The notes below the pieces were generated by a model that was not told where the DNA came from, ran no database searches, and was given only the letters and a program-made list of their open reading frames with translations. From Polyangiaceae bacterium (GTDB taxonomy: Bacteria > Myxococcota > Polyangia > Polyangiales > Polyangiaceae): 20,016 bases of DNA. A program made the position numbers and the translations under genes. Location of the stretch: assembly GCA_025936205.1 (NCBI GenBank), contig JAICTU010000116.1, forward strand, positions 1-20,016. The letters run 5' to 3'. Below are positions 14,849 to 20,016 of this stretch, piece by piece (position 1 is the stretch's first letter; the number at the start of each line of letters is the position of its first letter).

Positions 14849-14866
14849 GTGTCATTGGCTTGACAC
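14849..14866. promoter_or_regulatory. Inverted repeat GTGTCA-N6-TGACAC, candidate operator
   Basis: Perfect 6-bp arms are separated by ttggct, centred about 77 bp before the PP2C-fusion ATG. The size and spacing fit a helix-turn-helix dimer site. The right arm overlaps a TTGACA hexamer. No specific regulator can be named. Confidence 0.4.
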
Positions 14867-14926
14867 TCTTCGGCGAAGGCTCGCTCCGGGAATTTTCTGC
14901 TCAAATCCGCTGTTCCGAATCCGTTC

Positions 14927-14933
14927 AAAGGAG
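14927..14933 (+). promoter_or_regulatory. Shine-Dalgarno AAAGGAG one base before the PP2C-fusion ATG
   Basis: AAAGGAG is followed by a single C and then ATG 14935. The sequence is a good ribosome binding site, but the spacing is much shorter than usual. It is the main reason for choosing this start over ATG 14803 or GTG 14746. Confidence 0.45.
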
Positions 14934-14934
14934 C

Positions 14935-16437
14935 ATGCTCCCCGAGCCCTTTACACCGAGCAGCGACACGCTTGCCCCAACCTCGGCGCGCGTCTCCATC
15001 GCGGCGCGCAGCGACCTTCGGCCCGCCCTCGAGATGATGGCGGCGACCGACAAGGGCCGAGCCCGCACGCGGAATGAGGATCACTTCCTGCTCGATCCCG
15101 CGCTGGGTCTGGCCGTCGTGTGCGACGGCATGGGTGGACATGCCGCGGGAGGGGTCGCCAGCGCGCTGGCGGTGAAGGCGTTTCGTGAAGCGATCCTGGC
15201 CCGCAAGCAGCTCCTGCGAGACTACATCGACTGCGAGAATGCGCCGGTCGAGGTGACCAAACACGAGGTCGCGAGCTTGCTGCAGCTGGCGGCCAATGAG
15301 GCCTCGCGCGCCGTGCATCAGGAGGCGAGCAGGGATGCGAGCAAGCGCGGCATGAGCACGACCTTGGTCGCCGTGCTGGTGCTCGGCAACCACGCCTTCG
15401 TGGTCCATGTGGGCGATAGCCGCGCGTACATCTCGCGGCAAGGCGAGCTGGAGCAGCTCACTCGCGATCACACGGTGCACAACGAGCTGGTCCGCCGCCG
15501 GAAGCTGCCGGGCAGCGCCGCGCAGGAAGCTGCACCCAAGAACGCGCTCACGCGCGCGGTCGGTGTGTACGAGCACTGCGAGGCCGAGACGCTGGTGATC
15601 GACGTGGCGGAGGGGGACCGAATCCTGCTCTGCTCGGACGGGCTGCACCGCTATTTCGAGGGGGCGGAAGGCAGTATCGATGAGCTGCGCGTGGCGTTGT
15701 TCGGGGACGACGGCCAGCACGTCGCCGATGATCTGGTGGCGCGCGCCAACGAGCTGGGCGGCAAGGACAACATCACGGCGGCGGTGGTCACGCTGGGCCG
15801 GGTCGGGGACTACGACTCGCAGGTGCTGGTCAGCCTGTCTGCCAAGCGGCGCGCTCTGGCGCAGTCACGCTTGTTCGCCTTGCTCGACGAGCGCGAGTTG
15901 CTGCGCGTGCTGTCGGTGACCGAGGTGCAGAGCTTCTACCCCGGGGGCGTCATCATCGAGCAGGACACGCTGGGCGCCGAAATGTACGTGGTGTTGAGCG
16001 GCTCGGTCGCGGTCTGCCGCGCGGGCTCTCGAGTGGCGGAGCTGAAAGCCGGCGAGCACTTCGGCGAGATGGCTCTGCTGCGCAATCGCCCGCGCTGCGC
16101 GCATGCACACGCCGTGACGTTGACGGAGCTGCTGGTGATCCCCCGGGAGTCGTTTTTCAATCTGCTGCGCAGCGAGCCGGAGCTGGGCATGAAGCTGCTC
16201 TGGCAGTTCACGAGTGTGCTCGCCGATCGCCTGGCGGAAACGACCCGGGACCTGAGTCTGTCGCGCGAAGAGCTGGACGGCCCCGACTTTTCGCGCGCGC
16301 TCTTCGCCGACGAGCAGGCGGAAGATGCGCGCGCCACATTGCGGCCGGCCTTATGCCTGTGCTGGACAGATCCTTCGTCCGACCTGTCGCCGACGCTGCG
16401 TCCGCCGCCCGCGACTGGCCCGGCCAACGACGCGTAG
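14935..16437 (+). CDS. PP2C-type Ser/Thr protein phosphatase fused to a cyclic-nucleotide-binding domain
   Basis: The 500-residue protein begins with a bacterial PP2C domain (about 20-290). It shows RTRNEDHF (metal-site Asp49), VVCDGMGGHAAGG (Asp64), GMSTTLVAV, HVGDSRAYI (Asp161), LLCSDGL (Asp236) and GGKDNITAAVV (Asp278). All aspartates of the two-metal centre are present, so the enzyme should be active. A CAP-effector-type domain follows (about 312-440). Its phosphate-binding cassette reads FGEMALLRNRPRCAHA, with the Glu and Arg that contact ribose and phosphate kept (about Glu378, Arg387). The C-terminal 60 residues are low-complexity. Cyclic nucleotide control of the phosphatase is inferred from the fusion. 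Its likely substrates are phosphoproteins of Ser/Thr kinases, none encoded here. No membrane segment is seen. Confidence 0.92.
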   Translation: MLPEPFTPSSDTLAPTSARVSIAARSDLRPALEMMAATDKGRARTRNEDHFLLDPALGLAVVCDGMGGHAAGGVASALAVKAFREAILARKQLLRDYIDCENAPVEVTKHEVASLLQLAANEASRAVHQEASRDASKRGMSTTLVAVLVLGNHAFVVHVGDSRAYISRQGELEQLTRDHTVHNELVRRRKLPGSAAQEAAPKNALTRAVGVYEHCEAETLVIDVAEGDRILLCSDGLHRYFEGAEGSIDELRVALFGDDGQHVADDLVARANELGGKDNITAAVVTLGRVGDYDSQVLVSLSAKRRALAQSRLFALLDERELLRVLSVTEVQSFYPGGVIIEQDTLGAEMYVVLSGSVAVCRAGSRVAELKAGEHFGEMALLRNRPRCAHAHAVTLTELLVIPRESFFNLLRSEPELGMKLLWQFTSVLADRLAETTRDLSLSREELDGPDFSRALFADEQAEDARATLRPALCLCWTDPSSDLSPTLRPPPATGPANDA

Positions 16438-16469
16438 CGCTCTTCCCCGCCGCACAGTCGAGCAAAATC

Positions 16470-16493
16470 GCAGCGCTCGAGGCGGGACGCTGC
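16470..16493 (+). terminator. Weak stem-loop downstream of the PP2C fusion
   Basis: GCAGCG (16470-16475) and CGCTGC (16488-16493) pair across a 12-base loop, 33 bases after the stop. No T-run follows, so any termination role would need Rho or another factor. Confidence 0.25.
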
Positions 16494-16545
16494 GCTTCCC
16501 CGTGAAGCATTGCGTGGGAGCTGGGGCTGCTGCACCGTCTCCCGT

Positions 16546-18258
16546 GTGCCCGAGCTACAGCTAGGCTTCGTCGACTACGCGATCTTTGCGGTCTATCTCG
16601 CCTTTGTGCTCGGTATCGGCTGGTGGCTGAAGAAGGCCCAGCGCACCAGCGAAGACTTCCTCCTCTCGGGTCGCTCGATCCCGGCCTGGGTGGCCGGGCT
16701 GGCATTCCTGAGCGCGAACCTTGGCGCGCAAGAGGTGATCGGCATGGCCGCCTCGGGCGCCAAGTACGGCATGGCGACGAGCCATTTTTACTGGGTGGGC
16801 GCGGTGCCCGCGATGGTGTTCGTGGGCGTGTTCATGATGCCGTTCTACTACGGCTCGAAGGCGCGCTCGGTGCCGGAGTACCTGAAGCTGCGCTTTGACG
16901 AGAAGACACGCACGCTGAACGCGTTCTCGTTCGCGGTGATGACGCTGTTCTCCTCGGGCATCTCCATGTACGCGCTGGCACGGCTCCTGGAAATGATTCT
17001 GGGTTGGCCCTTCGACGTCAGCATCTGGGCGTCGGCAGCGATCGTGCTCGCCTACATCTACCTGGGTGGCTTGACGTCCGCGATCTATAACGAGGTGCTG
17101 CAGTTCTTTCTGATCGTACTGGGCTTCGTGCCGCTGGTGTACCTCGGCTTCCGCGATGCGGGCGGCTACTCCGGGCTCACGGAGCGGCTCGAGCACGTGG
17201 CTACCTCGCGCGGCTTCGCCGCCGGCGCATGGAAGGAGTCGTGGGCGGAGCTCGGCCATGCGAGCGCCAACCCCATGGGCGTCGAATGGTTCGGAATGTT
17301 GATGGGGCTCGGCTTCGTGCTCTCGTTTGGTTACTGGTGCACGGACTTCCTGGTGATCCAGCGCGCCATGGCGGCGAAGTCCGTCGCTGCGGCGCGGCGT
17401 ACTCCGCTGATCGCAGCGGTGCCCAAGATGTTGTTTCCATTTCTCGTGATCTTGCCGGGCATGATCGCGATCGCTCTGACCGACACGGCGGGGCCCGGTG
17501 GCTTTGCGCTGCCCCGCAATGCAGCCGGCCCTGACTACAACATGGTGATCCCCGCCATGCTGGCGCACTACCTGCCGCCGGGAGTGCTGGGGCTCGGGCT
17601 GACGGCGCTGATGGCGTCCTTCATGTCGGGCATGGCGGGCAACGTCACCGCGTTCAATGCCGTGTGGACCTATGACATCTATCAGACGCACCTGAACCCG
17701 AAGGCATCGGACGAGCATTACCTGTGGGTCGGGCGGGCGACGACCGTGGTGGGCATCGCGCTCAGCGTCGCGACGGCCTACCTCGCCAGCCACTTCAACA
17801 ACATCATGGACTTTCTGCAGCTGGTGTTCGCCTTCGTGAACGCTCCGCTGTTCGCCACATTCCTGCTCGGCATGTTCTGGCGGCGCGCGACCGGGCACGG
17901 CGCCTTCCTCGGTCTGCTGCTGGGCACGGCGGCGGCCGCGCTCCATCACGGGCTCAGCTTGCCCGGAGGCGCCGACGCGGGCATCAAGGGCGGCTGGCTC
18001 GCGATCGTGAAGCACTACCCGAGCGAGATGGCGCAGAATTTCTGGACGGCGATCTGGGCCTGGAGCACCTGCGTCCTGGTCACGATCGCGGTCTCGTTGC
18101 TGACCCGCCGCGACAAGTCCGATGCCGAGCTGAAGGGCCTGGTCTACGCGCTCACGCCGAAGGTGCAGGAATCGGAGCGCGCCTGGTGGCGGACGACGCC
18201 CGGACTCGGCGCGCTGATCCTGGGGCTCGTGCTGGCCCTGAACATTGCCTTCTGGTGA
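16546..18258 (+). CDS. Sodium:solute symporter (SSS family), sugar-type
   Basis: From GTG 16546 the protein is 570 residues with about 14 hydrophobic helices, the usual SGLT-like number. Family marks are the early FVDYAIFAVYLAFVLGIG helix, the loop EDFLLSGRSIPAWVAGLAFL, SANLGAQEVIGMAASGAKYG in helix 1, YWCTDFLVIQRAMAAKS and the helix-8 region ASFMSGMAGNVTAFN followed by YDIYQ. YWCTD and QR match sugar-type relatives such as bacterial SGLT. In helix 8 the paired serines of vSGLT's sodium site (SSLAS) are SGMAG here, so only one serine is kept. The likely role is uptake of a sugar or related solute with sodium. TTG 16510 is a longer start, but GTG 16546 gives the normal N-terminus. Confidence 0.92.
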   Translation: MPELQLGFVDYAIFAVYLAFVLGIGWWLKKAQRTSEDFLLSGRSIPAWVAGLAFLSANLGAQEVIGMAASGAKYGMATSHFYWVGAVPAMVFVGVFMMPFYYGSKARSVPEYLKLRFDEKTRTLNAFSFAVMTLFSSGISMYALARLLEMILGWPFDVSIWASAAIVLAYIYLGGLTSAIYNEVLQFFLIVLGFVPLVYLGFRDAGGYSGLTERLEHVATSRGFAAGAWKESWAELGHASANPMGVEWFGMLMGLGFVLSFGYWCTDFLVIQRAMAAKSVAAARRTPLIAAVPKMLFPFLVILPGMIAIALTDTAGPGGFALPRNAAGPDYNMVIPAMLAHYLPPGVLGLGLTALMASFMSGMAGNVTAFNAVWTYDIYQTHLNPKASDEHYLWVGRATTVVGIALSVATAYLASHFNNIMDFLQLVFAFVNAPLFATFLLGMFWRRATGHGAFLGLLLGTAAAALHHGLSLPGGADAGIKGGWLAIVKHYPSEMAQNFWTAIWAWSTCVLVTIAVSLLTRRDKSDAELKGLVYALTPKVQESERAWWRTTPGLGALILGLVLALNIAFW

Positions 18259-18305
18259 ACTAGATTGTGGTGAACTGGCTTCTGGTGAACTGGCTCTGGT
18301 GAAGC
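18250..18305 (+). repeat. Tandem repeat of a TTCTGGTGAACTGGC unit, with four GGTGA cores
   Basis: The unit starts in the last codons of the symporter (TTCTGGTGAACT, which includes its TGA stop). It repeats at 18265-18279 and 18280-18294, with a shortened copy (TCTGGTGAAGC) ending right at the ATG of the next gene. The GGTGA cores start at 18254, 18269, 18284 and 18298, a spacing of 15, 15 and 14 bp. GGTGA is complementary to the 3' end of 16S rRNA, and the last copy is in the normal position to serve as ribosome binding site. Confidence 0.8.
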
Positions 18306-18539
18306 ATGAACTTCGATATTCGCCTGCCCATCGGTTTGATGTTTGGTCTGCTCGGCCTGATGCTGCTCGTGTTTGGGCTGCTCTCTGACGCCGACCTCTA
18401 CCGGCGCTCGCTCGGCATCAACGTGAACTTGATCTGGGGCGCTGTGCTGATCGTGTTCGGCGCTTCAATGCTCTGGTTCAGTCACCGAGGGCACACTTCT
18501 GCTGAGGCGCCCAGCAGCCGGGGACATCGCAGCGCCTGA
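18306..18539 (+). CDS. Small two-helix membrane protein linked to the symporter
   Basis: The 77-residue protein has two hydrophobic helices (about 8-26, PIGLMFGLLGLMLLVFGLL, and 41-58, LIWGAVLIVFGASMLWF). They are joined by a short polar loop, SDADLYRRSLGINVN, and followed by a polar tail. It starts 47 bp after the symporter stop with a GGTGA ribosome-binding-site match five to six bases upstream, so the two are probably in one operon. I do not know a defined function. A small partner or accessory subunit of the transporter is a guess from position. The 3' end overlaps the convergent hydrolase gene by 75 bp. Confidence 0.75.
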   Translation: MNFDIRLPIGLMFGLLGLMLLVFGLLSDADLYRRSLGINVNLIWGAVLIVFGASMLWFSHRGHTSAEAPSSRGHRSA

Positions 18540-19565
18540 GGCCCCGACTGCTCGCCACCACGGCGTCGGGCCGTCGCTGCGCGCGGGCTCGAAGGGGCGG
18601 CCGAGCAGGGGCGTGAGCACCCGCGCGCCGGCTGGCTGTGCCAGACGCAGCAGGGTCTCGGCGGGCTCGTCCCAGCGGTGCAGGGCGAGATCGAACGTGC
18701 TCCAGTGGACGGGCAGCAAGCTGCCTCCGCCGAGCAGCTCGAAGGCGCGCAGCGCATTTTCTGGGCCCAGATGGATGTTGCCCCAGGCCGAATGCCAGGC
18801 GCCGATCTCCAGCATCACCACGTCAAAGGCACCGAAGCGCTGGCGGATCGCGCCAAACTCCTCGGTCAGCCCCGTATCACCCGAAAAGAAGAGTCGCCGT
18901 CGGGCGCTGGTGATCACCCACGACGACCACAGCGTCTCGTTGCGATCCGTCAGGCTGCGTCCGGAAAAGTGCTGCGCCGGCGTGGCCGTGAAGGAGAGTG
19001 CGCCCCGGGGCAGCACGTGCTCCTCCCACCAATCGAGCTCGGTGATGCGCTCGGGCGCGAAGCCCAGCGCCTCCAGCCGGGCGCCGACGCCGAGCGAAGT
19101 GATCACGGGGACGTCGCGCCGCGCGAGCTCGCGCATACTGGGCGCGCACAGGTGATCATAGTGATCGTGCGAGAGCAGCACCGCATCGAGCTCTGGCAGC
19201 TCCGAGATTCGCACCGGCGTCGGGTGAAAGCGCTTGGCACCGGCGAACGAGACCGGCGACGCCCGCTCGCCGAAGACCGGGTCGGTCAGGATCCGTAGCC
19301 CGTCGACCTCCAGGAGCAGCGTGCTGTGCCCGAGCCAGGTGATGCGCAGCCCGGAGGAGACCGGCTCCGCCCAGGTGCCCAGCGGATTCTCGACGGGCAG
19401 GGCGCCCGTGGGAGCGCGCGAACGCCCGAAGAAGAACTCGCCCATCACCGACAGCGAGTTGCCCTGGAGCCCGGGCCGCGCGCCGCTCGTGTTGTGAAAC
19501 CGACCGTCGCGAAACTGTTTCGAGGCGCGCACGCGCTCGAGGCGGAGGCCATCCAGGTGCAGCAT
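18465..19565 (-). CDS. Metallo-beta-lactamase-fold hydrolase (NAPE-PLD/UlaG-like)
   Basis: From ATG 19565 the protein is 366 residues. The N-terminus (LERVRASKQFRDGRFHN) and ITWLGHSTLLLEVDGLRILTDP match MBL hydrolases related to NAPE-hydrolysing phospholipase D and UlaG. The metal ligands are present: HDHYDH (His133, His135, Asp137, His138), His199 in PAQHFSGR, Asp230 in FFSGDTG and His287 in LLPVHWSTF. A two-zinc phosphodiesterase or lactonase activity is likely, but the substrate is unknown. No signal peptide or membrane segment is clear, so it should be cytoplasmic or peripheral. An open extension to 19784 has no family character. The last 45 residues after LGRPFEP are low-complexity and lie over the convergent small membrane protein gene. 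Confidence 0.9.
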   Translation of the reverse strand: MLHLDGLRLERVRASKQFRDGRFHNTSGARPGLQGNSLSVMGEFFFGRSRAPTGALPVENPLGTWAEPVSSGLRITWLGHSTLLLEVDGLRILTDPVFGERASPVSFAGAKRFHPTPVRISELPELDAVLLSHDHYDHLCAPSMRELARRDVPVITSLGVGARLEALGFAPERITELDWWEEHVLPRGALSFTATPAQHFSGRSLTDRNETLWSSWVITSARRRLFFSGDTGLTEEFGAIRQRFGAFDVVMLEIGAWHSAWGNIHLGPENALRAFELLGGGSLLPVHWSTFDLALHRWDEPAETLLRLAQPAGARVLTPLLGRPFEPARSDGPTPWWRAVGASGAAMSPAAGRLSRSVPSVTEPEH

Positions 19566-19904
19566 ATTTCGGGTCCGCACAACTTGGGCCCGGCCCGGTC
19601 CCCTGGCAAGCGCCCGGCCCGAACGCCCGGAGTTTTCGCGGGAAATCGGAGGCGAGCGGGATGTGGGGTGAGCTCGGTGGGGCGGAGCGCAGGGACCCAG
19701 ACCCGAAGCTGCGATCCCCGACAGCGTGGTCCCGTGATCGCGGCGGGCTGGTACAGGAATGCCGCCTCGGAACGCCTCTGGCACACTCTGGCTCGAGTCA
19801 GGTGTTGCACTGGTGGCACGTCCATTGCTGCTGCGAGCTGCATGACGCCGTCCAGTGTGCCATCGAGTCGATCCGAAACGGCCCGTGCCCGCGCGCGGAG
19901 CGCG
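19566..19904. other. 339-bp intergenic region between the hydrolase and the insertion sequence
   Basis: This stretch should hold the hydrolase promoter (leftward) and the outer end of the IS630-type element. I see one sigma-54 consensus match (19814-19829) and no gene. Open frames here on both strands lack recognisable domains. The terminal inverted repeat of the element cannot be defined because its other end lies beyond the window. Confidence 0.45.
19814..19829 (+). promoter_or_regulatory. Perfect-consensus sigma-54 promoter element without an evident gene
   Basis: TGGCACGTCCATTGCT fits TGGCACGNNNNTTGCW at every specified base, with GG and GC exactly 10 bases apart. Transcription would begin near 19840 and run rightward, opposite to the transposase, whose stop lies at 19905. 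No recognisable gene follows within the window. Confidence 0.5.
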
Positions 19905-20016
19905 CTAGTGCACCGCCGTCGAGATACGGTCAAGCATGCGCTTGTGTGATTTGATGATGGCGCGCGCGGGTTTGGTCCACTCAAATGGCGTGGGGTTCTG
20001 GTTCCAGGAGCGAAGA
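19905..20016 (-). mobile_element. C-terminal end of an IS630-type transposase, cut by the right edge
   Basis: On the minus strand the last 36 codons read WNQNPTPFEWTKPARAIIK and continue to DRISTAVH before a TAG at 19905-19907. The WNxxPxPFxWTK motif followed by a helix and a final short tail ending in H is the characteristic C-terminus of IS630-family DDE transposases. The catalytic DDE residues would lie beyond the window, so intactness cannot be judged. The frame is clean over the visible part. The element's end should lie a short way to the left of 19905. Confidence 0.8.

Larger units (their letters stand above)
14605..14934. other. 330-bp divergent promoter region
   Basis: This gap separates the small membrane protein (leftward) from the PP2C fusion (rightward). 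It contains the dyad GTGTCA-N6-TGACAC at 14849-14866 and a TTGACA at 14860-14865 that overlaps it. I find no matching -10 at 16-18 bp. The rightward frame stays open through part of the gap, but its sequence does not look like a PP2C N-terminus. Confidence 0.45.

Noticed and set aside
14860..14865. TTGACA as a -35 box for the PP2C fusion
   Set aside because: No acceptable -10 hexamer occurs 16-18 bp downstream, so a sigma-70-type promoter is not supported; the hexamer is noted only as part of a dyad.
16561..18015. Minus-strand open frame (484 codons) opposite the symporter
   Set aside because: The plus strand encodes a clear SSS transporter. The antisense product is His/Arg/Gln-rich and has no membrane or domain pattern.
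19566..19784. N-terminal extension of the MBL hydrolase up to 19784
   Set aside because: The added residues are low-complexity Pro/Arg/Ser. The family start (LERVRASKQFRDGRFHN) lies just after ATG 19565.
19781..19796. TGGCACACTCTGGCTC as another sigma-54 element
   Set aside because: The GG-to-GC spacing is nine rather than ten bases, which is not tolerated in known -24/-12 promoters.

Overview
The window is GC-rich, with strong G/C bias at third codon positions, tightly packed genes and many spurious long antisense frames. The gene content suggests a myxobacterium (Myxococcota, Polyangia-like) or a close relative: a sigma-54 activator with its kinase, a PP2C phosphatase fused to a cyclic-nucleotide-binding domain, several lipoproteins, and a copper-monooxygenase-family cytochrome lipoprotein. 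This assignment is inferred from gene style, not from a marker gene. I recognise no rRNA, tRNA or CRISPR array.

Layout, left to right. A gene cut by the left edge starts on the minus strand at 100 behind a strong ribosome binding site. After a 438-bp gap with a short tandem repeat comes a long-chain acyl-CoA synthetase (539-2227). A hairpin-rich spacer leads to a C-type-lectin lipoprotein (2431-3165), closely followed by a membrane-anchored peroxiredoxin-like protein (3168-3740). A signalling block follows: a LolD/MacB-type ABC ATPase (3991-4695), an NtrC-family sigma-54 activator (4789-6177) and its histidine kinase (6174-7562, overlapping by 4 bp). The ATPase has a sigma-54-like -24/-12 element upstream, so the block may be self-activating. 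No ABC permease is present.

The middle holds a minus-strand c-type cytochrome/copper-monooxygenase-like lipoprotein that has lost most copper ligands (7599-8870), a cytoplasmic GH43 glycosidase (9016-10044), a glutathione S-transferase (10065-10685, minus), and a thioredoxin-TPR lipoprotein (10741-12165, minus). The last is divergent from an AsmA/TamB-like inner-membrane-anchored protein (12268-14271).

The right part has a small membrane protein (14275-14604, minus), divergent from the PP2C-cNMP fusion (14935-16437), then a sodium:sugar-type symporter (16546-18258) followed by a two-helix protein (18306-18539). The spacer before the small protein is built from ribosome-binding-site-like repeats. 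A metallo-beta-lactamase-fold hydrolase (18465-19565, minus) overlaps it tail to tail. The right edge cuts an IS630-type transposase (19905-20016, minus), with a consensus sigma-54 promoter just beside it that drives no recognisable gene.

The most interesting points are the sigma-54/ATPase/two-component circuit without a permease, the copper-ligand-stripped monooxygenase relative with an intact haem motif, and the periodic GGTGA array before the small membrane protein.
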